The notes under the pieces were generated by a model, which was given only the letters and a program-made list of their open reading frames with translations, had not been told where the DNA came from and did no database searches. Shown here piece by piece: positions 1 through 8,584 of a stretch of 50,528 bases of DNA. Position 1 is the first letter of the stretch, and each line of letters opens with the position of its first letter. The DNA lies in contig NZ_MDKE01000020.1 of assembly GCF_001870485.1 (NCBI RefSeq), forward strand, positions 1 to 50,528, given 5' to 3'. The DNA is from Oceanisphaera psychrotolerans. Lineage in GTDB: Bacteria > Pseudomonadota > Gammaproteobacteria > Enterobacterales > Aeromonadaceae. The position numbers and the translations under genes are program-made.

Positions 1-356
1 TCGACCATTCGAAAATTGTGCCCTACCTGCATCGCGCAGGAGAAGAGCTTTTCGGACATCTTGGCAGGCTGGAATGGTCCCATCAATGGAGCGGTTACTT
101 TGCGGTGACGACTGACCACTTGCCTCATGTACACGAGCCGGAAAAAAACCTCCATATTGCTGTCGGTTGCAACGGTCGTGGCATTGCCGTATCCACCGCC
201 CTGGGTAAACAATTGGCCAGTCGCGTGCTGGGGGCAACAGCGTCAGAGCTGGCCGTACCCGTGACATCAATACGGCCGGTTCCTTTCCATCTGTTTCGTG
301 GTCTCGGTGTAAAGGCTGCCACCTGGTTCAAGCGACTCCAAGACAAGCTGGACTGA
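1..356 (+). CDS. FAD-dependent oxidoreductase (DAO family), C-terminal part
   Basis: The reading frame is open to the left edge, so only about the last 118 residues are present. They contain the motif GCNGRGIAVSTALGKQLA (about 50 to 70 residues before the stop), typical of the C-terminal FAD-contacting segment of D-amino-acid-oxidase-fold enzymes such as gamma-glutamylputrescine oxidase and glycine/sarcosine oxidases. These enzymes oxidise an amine or amino acid with FAD and release an imine and hydrogen peroxide. The substrate cannot be read from this fragment. A GntR/FCD regulator follows on the opposite strand, a pairing common for catabolic genes. GTG at 18 is not the true start because the same frame continues upstream of it. 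Confidence 0.8.
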   Translation, partial: DHSKIVPYLHRAGEELFGHLGRLEWSHQWSGYFAVTTDHLPHVHEPEKNLHIAVGCNGRGIAVSTALGKQLASRVLGATASELAVPVTSIRPVPFHLFRGLGVKAATWFKRLQDKLD

Positions 357-377
357 ACCACAGCATCAGGGAGCCGG

Positions 378-1031
378 TTATTTCAGATGATGGCGGAAGT
401 AACCTTGAACTTCACGACGTGTCTGCTCGATATGCTTGCGTAACAAGGAAACGGCCAGGCCGGTGTCTCCTTTTTCGCAAGCATCGAGGATCTGCACATG
501 CTCATCATGGGATCGAGCATGCTCTGCCACCATCGAGATTTTCATGCGCAGGGTACGCCCCATATGATCCTGGGTCGCACGGATCATGGCAACCAGTCGC
601 GGTCTGTCGGCCGGGGCATAGAGACACGCATGAAAACGCATATTGAGATCGCTCCATTCCTGCTGGGACATAGCCCGGTCATAGGCATCGAGTAACTTGC
701 GAGCCTGTCTAATATCACTGGAAGCCATATTCGGCACCGCCAGCTCCAATGCGCGACACTCAAGCGCAATACGTATATCCAGCATTTCGATGTAGTCGTC
801 TATCGTCAGGCTCACCACCGTCGCCCCGGCATTGGGCGTGATAACAACCAGACCTTCAGATTCCAGCCGACGCAGCGCTTCCCGCACCGGGATTTTGCTG
901 ATCCCCATACCCTGAGCAATATCATCCTGGCGAATAGGGGCCCCTTCGTGAAGCTCACCATCAAGGATCTGCCTCTTGATTTCCAGATAGGCTTTTTGGT
1001 TAGCGGTCATGGTTTTCTTGGCTGCGGGCAT
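378..1031 (-). CDS. GntR family transcriptional regulator, FCD (FadR-type) subfamily
   Basis: This is a 217-residue cytoplasmic DNA-binding regulator. Residues about 12-75 form a winged helix-turn-helix with the GntR signature (IRQDDIAQGMGISKIPVREAL, residues 33-53). Residues about 80-205 are an all-helical FCD effector domain with likely metal ligands H134, H178 and H200 plus an upstream Asp or Asn. FCD regulators usually sense a small carboxylate or amino-acid catabolite and control a neighbouring catabolic gene, so the convergent oxidase at 1-356 is a plausible target; this is inference. The start is the first ATG; M8 is an alternative. The AT-rich DNA directly upstream (1035-1080) probably holds its promoter. 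Confidence 0.85.
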   Translation of the reverse strand: MPAAKKTMTANQKAYLEIKRQILDGELHEGAPIRQDDIAQGMGISKIPVREALRRLESEGLVVITPNAGATVVSLTIDDYIEMLDIRIALECRALELAVPNMASSDIRQARKLLDAYDRAMSQQEWSDLNMRFHACLYAPADRPRLVAMIRATQDHMGRTLRMKISMVAEHARSHDEHVQILDACEKGDTGLAVSLLRKHIEQTRREVQGYFRHHLK

Positions 1032-1343
1032 ACAGATCCTGTTTTATATGTCTTTATTTTTAAATAGATACAAGGAACCCCTTAAGCCCGACAGTATACC
1101 ATACAGGCGAAGCCGGAAGCGTGGTCGCGTGTATATTCACTTTCCGGAAAAGCTGAAAGATCATGACCTGCGGCTCCGCACCGGATGGGTCCCGGATTAT
1201 ATTCCAGAACCGACAGCAGCCCCTCCGTGCCGGGCTGCCACCGCAAGGTTGAAACTGAGGATATTTTCAAACCGATCCCCGATCGGCCTTTTGGGTTGAT
1301 GATGATAAACTCCCCCATTATTTTCGTTACGAGAGAACCCCTT
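1032..1343. other. Intergenic region between divergent regulator and mtnN
   Basis: This stretch of about 310 bases holds no convincing gene. It must contain the outward promoter of the GntR gene and the promoter of mtnN. Visible elements are an interrupted palindrome GTAT-ACC-ATAC at 1094-1104 and a 6-bp hairpin ccgatc-ccc-gatcgg at 1272-1286 followed by a short T run. Neither is strong enough to assign a function. Confidence 0.5.
1094..1104. promoter_or_regulatory. Possible regulator operator (short palindrome)
   Basis: GTAT and ATAC form a perfect inverted repeat around ACC, 63 bases upstream of the GntR start codon. Short spaced palindromes of this size are typical FCD-type GntR operators and the position suits autoregulation. 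The motif is short enough to occur by chance. Confidence 0.2.
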
Positions 1344-2042
1344 ATGACTATCGGTATTATTGGCGCCATGGAGCAGGAAGTTGCCGAGCTGCGCGATCGG
1401 CTGGAAAACGCTCAGACCATCACGGTGGCGGGCTGCGAATTCTACCAGGGTACCCTGGCGGGCAAGAGCGTGGTCATTACCCGCTCCGGTATCGGCAAGG
1501 TCGCCGCCAGTGTCGCCACCACCCTGCTGCTGGAACGCTTTTCCCCCAAGACTGTCATCAACACCGGCTCCGCCGGCGGCTTCGATCCGGCGCTGCATGT
1601 GGGTGATGTGGTGGTGTCCAGTGAAGTCCGCTTTCACGACGTGGATGTGACCGCCTTCGGTTACGAAATGGGTCAGATGGCGCAGCAACCGGCGGCCTTC
1701 ATCGCCGATACCGGGCTGATTGCCCTGGCACAAGACTGCCTGGCCGAACAGGATGATATCAACTCGGCCACCGGGCTTATCTGTACCGGCGATCAGTTCA
1801 TGCACCGGGAAGACCAGTTGCAGAAAGCCGTTACCCAGTTCCCGACCATGAAGGCCTGCGAAATGGAAGCCGGGGCCATCGCCCAGGTCTGCCATCAGTT
1901 CCAGGTGCCGTTCGTGGTGGTGCGCGCCCTGTCCGACATTGCCGGCAAGGAACAGGCCGAATCATTCGAAGCCTTTCTGGAAGTGGCGGCCCGTCATTCC
2001 TCCGCCATGGTGCTGTCCATGGTCGAGCGCATGCCCGGCTGA
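1344..2042 (+). CDS. mtnN: 5'-methylthioadenosine/S-adenosylhomocysteine nucleosidase
   Basis: The enzyme cleaves adenine from methylthioadenosine, S-adenosylhomocysteine and 5'-deoxyadenosine, serving methionine salvage and clearing SAM by-products. The protein is 232 residues, the usual length. It begins [13 protein letters not shown], nearly the E. coli N-terminus, which fixes the ATG at 1344 although the frame is open further upstream. Catalytic residues are visible: E12, the CEMEAG motif (E175) and D198 in [14 protein letters not shown] sequence lies about 10 bases upstream. It starts a four-gene run with the CbiB-like gene, btuF and yadS; E. coli has the same mtnN-btuF-yadS order without the CbiB-like gene. 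Confidence 0.97.
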   Translation: MTIGIIGAMEQEVAELRDRLENAQTITVAGCEFYQGTLAGKSVVITRSGIGKVAASVATTLLLERFSPKTVINTGSAGGFDPALHVGDVVVSSEVRFHDVDVTAFGYEMGQMAQQPAAFIADTGLIALAQDCLAEQDDINSATGLICTGDQFMHREDQLQKAVTQFPTMKACEMEAGAIAQVCHQFQVPFVVVRALSDIAGKEQAESFEAFLEVAARHSSAMVLSMVERMPG

Positions 2043-2047
2043 ATACG

Positions 2048-2992
2048 ATGTCAGGCCTCTCGCTGCTCGAGCAGCCCCTTACCCAGCTCAGCATCGCCAT
2101 ACTGCTGAGCCTGCTGCTGCCAGCTTCCCGGGTGCAGCAGGTATTGACCCAGGGCCTGCAGCAACTGGGCAGCCGCCTCAACGGCGAACATTACACGGCC
2201 CGCTACCTGCATCTGGCCGGCGGGGCGCTGCTGCTCTGCCTGCTGCTGCCACTGGGGGCCACCTACTGGTCACTGTCGGTGCTGTCACCCTGGCCGGCCT
2301 TGCTGGAACCCTTGCTGCTGTGGTGCTGTCTTGATCTGGGTCGGCTCAGCCGGGCCCTGCCTCAGAGTCTGCAGCAAAGCCACGAACAACAACCGCTGGT
2401 CCGGTTGACGCTGGCTCCCCTGTGCCTGCGCCAGACCGACCCGCTGTCATCGCTGGGGCTGCACAAGACGCTGGCGGAAGTGGCGATACTGCGGCTGGCC
2501 GCCGATGCCGCCCTGTTGTGCTGGTATCTGTTCGGTGGCATCTATGTCGCCTTGCTGTTCACCCTGCTGCGCTACGCGGTGCAAGCCTGGCCGCTCAAGC
2601 TCGCGCACTGGCGCGCCTTCGGTTTGCTGCCGTCGGTGCTCTATCGCGCCATGGCCTGGTTGCCGTTCCAGCTGCTGGCCCTGACGCTGCTTATCTACCC
2701 TGGTTCCATCCGTGCCATCAAGGCCTGGCCCCAGGGCCGGCTGTGGGCCTATCCGGCCAGCGGTCGTCTGCTGGCGGTAGCGGCGGCCGGCGTGGATGCC
2801 GGCCTCGGCGGCCCCCGGCGCTATACCGACGCCACCGATTACTACCCCAAGCTCGGCAGCAAAAATTACCTGAATGCCGCCTCGACCCGGGCGCTGTTGT
2901 ATCGCCTGGTCATCGCCCTGCTGTTCTGGCTGTCTCTGGCCTGGACCCTGGTGCTGGTGCCCCTGTTCAAAGGCCAGGTGTTACATGGCTAA
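2048..2992 (+). CDS. CbiB/CobD-like membrane protein, strongly diverged
   Basis: This is a 314-residue hydrophobic protein with about five membrane segments (near 10-25, 55-85, 155-175, 200-220 and 285-310). It resembles CbiB/CobD, which attaches aminopropanol (phosphate) to cobyric acid in cobalamin synthesis. The best match is the late segment LGGPRRYTDATDYYPKLGS (residues 254-272), where CbiB has a GGPxxY motif. The early GDP...HPV segment and the central GRDT...VET.AEN..DG...NTLDSM motifs of CbiB are absent or unrecognisable. It starts 5 bases after mtnN and overlaps btuF by 8 bases, so it is co-translated with the B12-binding protein. A role in corrinoid salvage or uptake is inferred; enzymatic activity is doubtful. 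Confidence 0.7.
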   Translation: MSGLSLLEQPLTQLSIAILLSLLLPASRVQQVLTQGLQQLGSRLNGEHYTARYLHLAGGALLLCLLLPLGATYWSLSVLSPWPALLEPLLLWCCLDLGRLSRALPQSLQQSHEQQPLVRLTLAPLCLRQTDPLSSLGLHKTLAEVAILRLAADAALLCWYLFGGIYVALLFTLLRYAVQAWPLKLAHWRAFGLLPSVLYRAMAWLPFQLLALTLLIYPGSIRAIKAWPQGRLWAYPASGRLLAVAAAGVDAGLGGPRRYTDATDYYPKLGSKNYLNAASTRALLYRLVIALLFWLSLAWTLVLVPLFKGQVLHG

Positions 2993-3815
2993 ACCGGCAC
3001 CACTACTGCTGCTGGCACTGATGCTCGGGGCCATTTTCGGCCCCGGTCAGCCCCGTGCCGACGAGGCCAGACGCATCATCAGCCTGGCCCCCCATATCAC
3101 CGAGATGCTGTTTGCCATCGGTGCCGGGGATCAGGTCATTGCGACAGATGACGCCAGTGACTACCCGGAGACGGCCAGTGCATTGCCCCGGGTCGCCAAC
3201 TACCGGTCGCTCAACATGGAACAGATATTGGCATTGCAGCCGGACCTGATCGTGGCCTGGGGAACCGCCCAACAGCAGTTGGTACAACCCCTGGAGCAGC
3301 TGGGTGTGACCGTGTTTTATTCCGCGCCCGGGACCTTTGCCAGCCTGGCCGACGAGCTGACTCAATTGGGTGAGTTGACCGGCCACCGGCAAGAGGCAGC
3401 CGCCGTGGTCGCCGACTATCGGCGACAGCTGGCCGAGCTTGAACAAAGCTACCAGGACGCCAGCCCCGTCACCGTGTTCTATCAGATTGCCAGCGTCCCG
3501 CTAATGTCGGCGAATGGCAGCACCTGGATGGGCCAGGCGGTGACCCTGTGTGGCGGCATCAACATCATGGCCGACAGCCTGGCACCTTATCCGCCGCTGA
3601 ACGCCGAGCAGGTACTGGCGCAAGACCCGCAGGTGATACTGGCAGACAGGCAATCCGAGCTGCAGCATTGGCGACAATGGCCCGCCTTGCAGGCGGTCGC
3701 GCAAGGTCATCTGCTGACTATCGACGCCAACCGCCTGCACCGTTTTACTCCCCGCTCTCCCGGCGGTATTCGCCAGCTATGCCGGCAACTGGATAAAGTC
3801 AGAGCCGCAGAGTAG
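2985..3815 (+). CDS. btuF: Periplasmic vitamin B12-binding protein
   Basis: BtuF captures cobalamin in the periplasm and delivers it to the BtuCD ABC importer. The 276-residue protein has a signal peptide (residues 1 to about 24, hydrophobic core [12 protein letters not shown]) and then [19 protein letters not shown], the typical start of a class III (helical-backbone) binding protein. The two lobes are joined near residues 120-140. The ATG at 2985 overlaps the end of the CbiB-like gene by 8 bases, and the signal peptide starts exactly there. btuC and btuD are not in this window. No cobalamin riboswitch is visible upstream of the run. Confidence 0.93.
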   Translation: MAKPAPLLLLALMLGAIFGPGQPRADEARRIISLAPHITEMLFAIGAGDQVIATDDASDYPETASALPRVANYRSLNMEQILALQPDLIVAWGTAQQQLVQPLEQLGVTVFYSAPGTFASLADELTQLGELTGHRQEAAAVVADYRRQLAELEQSYQDASPVTVFYQIASVPLMSANGSTWMGQAVTLCGGINIMADSLAPYPPLNAEQVLAQDPQVILADRQSELQHWRQWPALQAVAQGHLLTIDANRLHRFTPRSPGGIRQLCRQLDKVRAAE

Positions 3816-3821
3816 CCGCAA

Positions 3822-3850
3822 TTGTGTTCCCCTGAGGGCCTCTATACAAT
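3822..3850 (+). promoter_or_regulatory. Candidate sigma-70 promoter for yadS
   Basis: TTGTGT at 3822-3827 and TACAAT at 3845-3850 are separated by 17 bases, 30 bases before the likely yadS ATG at 3880. The first bases overlap the end of the btuF region, so yadS may be transcribed both from here and by read-through. Confidence 0.4.
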
Positions 3851-3879
3851 GGCGCCCTTTTTACATGAGGCGAAAAACA

Positions 3880-4508
3880 ATGCAGCCCCTGGTTGAGTCG
3901 GTATTCTACTGGAGTGATCTGTTCGGCACGGCTGTGTTCGCCTTTTCCGGCGTATTGGTGGCGGGCCGGCTGCGCATGGACGGCTTTGGTGTCATCGTGC
4001 TGGCAGCGGTCACCGCCATCGGTGGCGGCACCATTCGTGACCTGATTATCGGTGCCGAGCAGGTGTTCTGGACCGCCGACAGCGTCTATCTGTGGGTGAT
4101 ACTGGTCACCGCACTGCTCGGGCAATATATTGCTCGGCTGCCCCGGCGGCTGCCTGGTATATTCTGCCGCTGGCCGATGCCTTCGGCCTGGCCATTTTCA
4201 CCATTATCGGCACCGAAAAAGCACTAAACCATGGTACTTCCGGCATGGTGGCGGTGGTAATGGGGGTGATCACCGGCGTGGCCGGCGGCATGATCCGCGA
4301 TGTGCTGGCACGAGAGATCCCCATGGTGTTGCAGCGGGAGATCTACGCCACCGCCTGTATTACCGGCGGCATTCTCTACACCGGTTCACTGGCGCTGGGC
4401 ATCGCCCCTCTGCTGGCGACCCTGTTCGGCATGCTGGGCACCTTCATTCTGCGGGTCGCCGCCATTCGCTGGCATCTGTCACTACCTGCCTTTTCACTGA
4501 ACCGCTGA
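3880..4508 (+). pseudogene. yadS: TRIC-family membrane protein YadS, with one-base frameshift
   Basis: Two halves of a TRIC (UPF0126) protein lie in different frames. The first, from ATG 3880 (GAGG 9 bases upstream), runs [20 protein letters not shown] to LPRRLP. The second resumes at [16 protein letters not shown] and ends at 4508. The switch falls at 4153-4155, where ctg-cc-tgg lacks one base. Adding one base gives 209 residues, close to the E. coli length of about 207. The two repeats carry the family GGGTIRD and GGMIRD motifs. TRIC proteins are small trimeric inner-membrane cation channels; a transport role for bacterial YadS is not established. Since essential rpoB here shows the same kind of lesion, a sequencing error is more likely than a true pseudogene. 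Confidence 0.85.
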
Positions 4509-4955
4509 AGCGCCGGCACAGACGGCATTCATCGGCCAAAGGGCCCGCTCCGCCGATCAGCTCAAGCACCTATATGGACACCTCGCTTTCTGCGACAGAG
4601 AACGTCTCCCACAACAATGGCATGCCAGAGCCGAAAAATGCTCATACCACTTCGACATTCCCGCCATCCCTGGCTGGCGGTCAGACGGCATGTCCGAGCT
4701 GACATGGCGCGAGCTTGTCTCGTCGTGACGAACGGTTTCATTTTCCAGTTGCATCTCGGGAGGGTCGGCTATGTAGCCTCTGGCGCTCCGCCCGAATATC
4801 TGCTCTGACACTGAATCTGGTGGGTATCCAGTAACAGAAAACAGGTGCAGAAGGACGTCTGTATGGACATAAAGTGTCTCTGTATGATGAAAACACATAA
4901 GAAATGGATGTGTAACCTATATGAAACACAAATTTGATGGTGAGGGTGTAACTTT

Positions 4956-5039
4956 ATGATATCTAATTTTATTTCTTTGTTTGTTGTTGTATCTTTTTTA
5001 TTACACCGTCATTTAAAAATGTCTCTCCTTTATCTTTAA
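4956..5039 (+). CDS. Possible 27-residue hydrophobic peptide
   Basis: An ATG at 4956 is preceded by GAGGG at 4942-4946 (9-base spacing) and opens a 27-codon frame. Residues 1-16 (MISNFISLFVVVSFLL) form a membrane-length hydrophobic run followed by HRHLK and a short tail. Shape and setting recall small membrane peptides, including type I toxins, but nothing shows it is translated. In AT-rich DNA such a frame can arise by chance. Confidence 0.2.
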   Translation: MISNFISLFVVVSFLLHRHLKMSLLYL

Positions 5040-5345
5040 ACTCCTGCTTTTAATTGTTTTAAATTCATATCAATATCTTTACACAATATCCCCCCATATG
5101 ACTCCACCAAATATTGTGCTGATGTTTTCTTGAAAACCGCTTGTTTTGAATCAACACTTAACTGACGACTGGACCGATTAGGTGATAGATAAGAGTGATT
5201 TAAACCCCGCCATTGATTCAATGAAAAATTATCACTCAGGGGGGGGGTGAAGAAGAAATAGTGAATCAACCGGCACGGGTAACTCCGCTTGTGTTTGTTG
5301 AATATACTTTTAATTCTTCAACTCAATAAAATAAAACTTTTCTAG

Positions 5346-5359
5346 TGACATAACTGTCA
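5346..5359. promoter_or_regulatory. Inverted repeat upstream of the cytochrome peroxidase gene
   Basis: TGACA and TGTCA form a perfect inverted repeat with a 4-base spacer in the AT-rich leader about 100 bases before the start codon at 5457. A near-consensus TATAAC follows at 5364-5369. It could be an operator for the peroxidase gene; no regulator can be named. Confidence 0.25.
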
Positions 5360-5456
5360 TTCATATAACCGTAAATGCTAACCCTCATTAAATCTCATTA
5401 CAGCCGCAAAAAGGATATTGTAAATATTATTTTTAAGGATTTAAGGAGCAGCAACG

Positions 5457-7121
5457 ATGGCCACAACAACATTTCGAGCATCCGCGATGGCGGGAGCAGC
5501 GACGCTCGCCGTGCTTGCGAGTGGCTTGAGTCTGATAGCCAGTCAGGCCGAAGCCAAGAAAGTCGTTGTTTTAGATGACAGCGAGCGAGTTGAAGCCCTG
5601 ACCGAGTTGGGTAAGAGGATATTCTTTGACCCCATATCCAAGCCCAAGGGCGAGCAATCCTGTTCCAGTTGCCACGATCCCGCGACCGGGTGGACCGGAC
5701 CCTCATCGGAAATCAACAAGCTTGAGGTAGCTCAGCCGGGCGCAGCCTTCCACAAGAATCCGGAGGCCAGGGGAGGCTTGAGGCCGCCAACCAATGCCTA
5801 TTCAACCCTTATCCCCCCGTTTCATGAAGTTGTTAATCGGTTCACCGGGGACACCGTCGCTGTTGGCGGGGCCTTCTGGGATGGCCGTGCCGAGGGTGGC
5901 GAGCCCATGTATCCGGGAGGTGCCACCGATCATGTCTACCTGGCCGATGTGATAATGGGGGTAAATAAAGATGTCTCTCCCCTGACCCTATTTGAGCAGG
6001 CGGTGAAAGATTCCCTGGGGCCGGTGGCCGATCAGGCGCTGAACCCCTTTCCCAACCCGGTCGAGCAGAATATCCGCGAAAAGGCGGTCTGCCATCATGT
6101 CGAGAAGGCAGGTTATGCCAATTTGTTTACGGACGCCTGGGGTGAGCGTATCAAGTGTAACGATGATATCTACCGCACCAACTTCAAGCGTATCGCGGTG
6201 GCGCTGGCGGCCTATCAGGGGTCTTCCGAGGTAAACTCATTCAGTTCCAAACGCGATAATGCACTGCGGGCAGAGCTGGCTTGTATGCCTTTAGCTGAGA
6301 TAAAGGAGTTACCCTGGGCTGATGGTTTGGAGGAGGTAGAAGTTAAAAATATCTTGTCTAGATTCGGACTTGTACCCGATAAGTTAAACGGATCCTGTGA
6401 TCAGTCTGATATCGTTGAGAAGCAAGGACCGTTAGGCCAGTTCCCGCTGACGAGGCTGAGTGATCAGGAAAACTGGGGCCACGACTTGTTCTATTCATTC
6501 AGAGTACCGGCAGGGGCTTTTGACACCTGTAATAAGACAGTAATCACAGCAGATAATCGTAAATCGGGTGCACGATGCGTTGCCTGTCATACTAATAATC
6601 GAGGGGATGATGGTAGCGAGCCATTACAGACCTATGCAGACCATTCCTATCACAATATCGGCACGCCGGTGAATTATGAGATTCCCGGAGTTGTTGAAGC
6701 GGCCCTTGGTCTGGCTGGGCATACCGGAGAGGAGAAGGATGTCGGGCTGGTTAAAACACCGACCCTGCGCAATGTAGCCAAGATCCCTGACGGCGAGTCG
6801 GATTTTGTAAAGGCCTACCCCAGCAACGGCTGGTTCAAGAGTCTGGAGAGCCTGGTGCATTTCTATAATACGTCAGATGTTGGCAGTAGTGGTGTTCCAC
6901 GCTGTGTAGATGAGGTTGTAACCGAAGCGCAAGCGATGGGTGATGATGGTCTTCCTGCCTGCTGGCCTGCTCCCGGTAATACCAATGCGGTATCTATTGG
7001 TGGGCTGACGGGTGACCTGGGACTCAGCATCTGTGACGAGGAGGCGATCGTCGCCTACCTGAAAACCTTCAGCGATCAGCTAATTGTTGAGCATCCGGCA
7101 CCAAATAAGAAATCCAAGTAG
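5457..7121 (+). CDS. Di-heme cytochrome c peroxidase family protein, periplasmic
   Basis: This 554-residue protein has a signal peptide (residues 1 to about 33, ending near SQAEA) and two heme c attachment sites, CSSCH at 69-73 and CVACH at 374-378. FWDGR at 140-144, the NFKRIAVALAAYQ segment and YHNIGTP after the second heme match bacterial cytochrome c peroxidases and MauG relatives, which reduce peroxide or carry out oxidative chemistry with electrons from small cytochromes. It is far longer than classical CcpA (about 330 residues), with extra sequence between the heme domains (about 265-335) and near the C-terminus. AAGGAG lies 8 bases before ATG 5457. The gene uses more AT-rich codons than its neighbours and follows an AT-rich leader, suggesting transfer. 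The physiological substrate is unknown. Confidence 0.88.
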   Translation: MATTTFRASAMAGAATLAVLASGLSLIASQAEAKKVVVLDDSERVEALTELGKRIFFDPISKPKGEQSCSSCHDPATGWTGPSSEINKLEVAQPGAAFHKNPEARGGLRPPTNAYSTLIPPFHEVVNRFTGDTVAVGGAFWDGRAEGGEPMYPGGATDHVYLADVIMGVNKDVSPLTLFEQAVKDSLGPVADQALNPFPNPVEQNIREKAVCHHVEKAGYANLFTDAWGERIKCNDDIYRTNFKRIAVALAAYQGSSEVNSFSSKRDNALRAELACMPLAEIKELPWADGLEEVEVKNILSRFGLVPDKLNGSCDQSDIVEKQGPLGQFPLTRLSDQENWGHDLFYSFRVPAGAFDTCNKTVITADNRKSGARCVACHTNNRGDDGSEPLQTYADHSYHNIGTPVNYEIPGVVEAALGLAGHTGEEKDVGLVKTPTLRNVAKIPDGESDFVKAYPSNGWFKSLESLVHFYNTSDVGSSGVPRCVDEVVTEAQAMGDDGLPACWPAPGNTNAVSIGGLTGDLGLSICDEEAIVAYLKTFSDQLIVEHPAPNKKSK

Positions 7122-7173
7122 TGAGAGGCTGTGAAACTACACCGTAACCGAGAAATATCCTACGTTACCAAAC

Positions 7174-7198
7174 AAAAAAGGCCTCTAGCGAGGCCTTT
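7174..7198 (-). terminator. Rho-independent terminator of tyrS (possibly bidirectional)
   Basis: The arms aaaggcctc (7177-7185) and gaggccttt (7190-7198) form a 9-bp stem with loop tagc. On the minus strand it is followed by TTTTTTGTTT, just downstream of the tyrS stop. Plus-strand transcripts from the cytochrome gene would meet the same stem with only a short T run. Confidence 0.85.
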
Positions 7199-7219
7199 CC
7201 ACATGGTCGATAACCGTCT

Positions 7220-8416
7220 TCAGGCTACGGTGACCTTGGCGAACTTGCGCTTGCCAACCTGGTAGACCGCCGCGCCGGTCTGGATCACCAGCTTGCCGTC
7301 TTCCAGCTTGTCGCCGTCTACCTTGACCGCACCCTGCTTGATCATGCGCAGCGCTTCCGAGGTCGATCCCACCAGACCGGCGTCTTTCAGCAGGTTGGCG
7401 ATGGCGATACCCTCGGCACCGGCGTTCAGGGTCACTTCCGGCAGGTCGTCGGGAATGGCGTTTTTCTGAAAACGCTGTACGAAGTCCTGATGGGCCTGCT
7501 CCGCCGCCGCCTCGTCGTGATAACGGCTGATGATTTCCTTGGCCAACAGTATCTTGATATCCCGCGGGTTGGCGCCCTCAAGTACTTCTTGTCTGAGCCC
7601 GGCCAGCTCGTCCAGGCTGCGACGGGACAACAGCTCGAAGTAACGCCACATCAGCTCGTCGGACAGGGACATGATCTTGCCGAACATCTCGCCCGGGGCC
7701 TCGTCCACCCCGATATAGTTCGCGGCCGACTTGGACATCTTCTTGACCCCGTCCAGACCTTCCAGCAGCGGCATGGTCAGTACCACCTGCGGTGACTGGC
7801 CGGCGTCTTTCTGCAGCTCGCGGCCCATCAGCAGGTTGAATTTCTGGTCGGTGCCGCCCAGCTCGACGTCGGCCTTGAGGGCCACTGAATCGTAACCCTG
7901 CAACAGTGGATACATGAATTCATGGATGGCAATGGACTGGCCGGAACCATAACGCTTCTTGAAGTCGTCCCGTTCCAGCATGCGGGCAACCGTCAGCTTG
8001 GATGCCAGCTTGATCATGCCGGTCGCGCCCAGCTCACCGAGCCAGCTGGAGTTATAGACGATCTGGGTTTTTTCCGCGTCCAGTACCTTGAACGCCTGTT
8101 CGGCGTAGGTCTTGGCGTTATCGGCGACCTGCTCCGGCGTCAGCGGGGGACGGGTGCTGTTCTTGCCGCTGGGATCGCCCACCTGAGCGGTAAAATCACC
8201 GATCAGCAGCAAAACTTCGTGGCCCAGATCCTGAAACTGACGCAGCTTGTTGAGGATGACCGTGTGACCCAGGTGAATATCGGGCGCGGTGGGATCCATC
8301 CCCAGCTTCACTCGCAGGGGACGACCTTCCTTCAATTTAGCAACCAGCTCTTCTTCAACCAGTATCTCTTCGGCACCACGCTTGATTTCCGCTAATGCCG
8401 CTTCCAGCTGGGACAT
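7220..8416 (-). CDS. tyrS: Tyrosyl-tRNA synthetase
   Basis: This class I aminoacyl-tRNA synthetase charges tRNA-Tyr. The protein is 398 residues. The HIGH-type motif is HLGH (48-51), the KMSKS motif is at 226-230, and GGTDQKFN near 187-194 lines the active site. The last 60 residues are an S4 RNA-binding domain. The start at 8416 ([10 protein letters not shown]) has AGGAG 10 bases upstream; the open frame beyond it is not coding. The HLGH form and length match the TyrS type common in Pseudomonas and Vibrio rather than the E. coli type. It is divergent from the M23 peptidase gene, a widespread arrangement in gammaproteobacteria. Confidence 0.96.
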   Translation of the reverse strand: MSQLEAALAEIKRGAEEILVEEELVAKLKEGRPLRVKLGMDPTAPDIHLGHTVILNKLRQFQDLGHEVLLLIGDFTAQVGDPSGKNSTRPPLTPEQVADNAKTYAEQAFKVLDAEKTQIVYNSSWLGELGATGMIKLASKLTVARMLERDDFKKRYGSGQSIAIHEFMYPLLQGYDSVALKADVELGGTDQKFNLLMGRELQKDAGQSPQVVLTMPLLEGLDGVKKMSKSAANYIGVDEAPGEMFGKIMSLSDELMWRYFELLSRRSLDELAGLRQEVLEGANPRDIKILLAKEIISRYHDEAAAEQAHQDFVQRFQKNAIPDDLPEVTLNAGAEGIAIANLLKDAGLVGSTSEALRMIKQGAVKVDGDKLEDGKLVIQTGAAVYQVGKRKFAKVTVA

Positions 8417-8584
8417 GACGACTCTACTCCTGTGCTGTGCACCTAAATGGCTGTTCCGAATACTGCCTGCTACTCGGAACAGCGATTTCGACGACCCAAA
8501 CAAAATAAGGGAAGCATATTACTGGAATGGCGGATAAATTGGAAAGGCTGTAAAATTCGGAACTGATTCAGGGAAGAGTATCGC

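Larger units (their letters stand above)
4509..5456. other. Long gene-poor, increasingly AT-rich region
   Basis: About 950 bases separate yadS from the cytochrome peroxidase gene. The first 370 are of ordinary composition but no frame looks coding. From about 4880 the DNA becomes markedly AT-rich, unlike the GC-rich backbone. It contains a run of nine G (5239-5247), a tiny hydrophobic reading frame (4956-5039) and an inverted repeat TGACA-TAAC-TGTCA (5346-5359), about 100 bases before the next start codon. The shift in composition suggests acquired DNA. I see no transposase, tRNA or clear attachment site. Confidence 0.6.

Noticed and set aside
1272-1292. Hairpin ccgatc-ccc-gatcgg followed by a few T before mtnN.
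   Set aside because: The 6-bp stem and broken T run are too weak for a terminator, and nothing transcribed toward it ends there.
4557-4898. Minus-strand frame of 113 codons downstream of yadS.
   Set aside because: No motifs, no ribosome site and odd composition; most likely chance.
5036-5269. A 77-codon minus-strand frame in the AT-rich region containing the G run.
   Set aside because: It starts with TTG, has no convincing Shine-Dalgarno and matches no family I know; kept only as a note on the G run.
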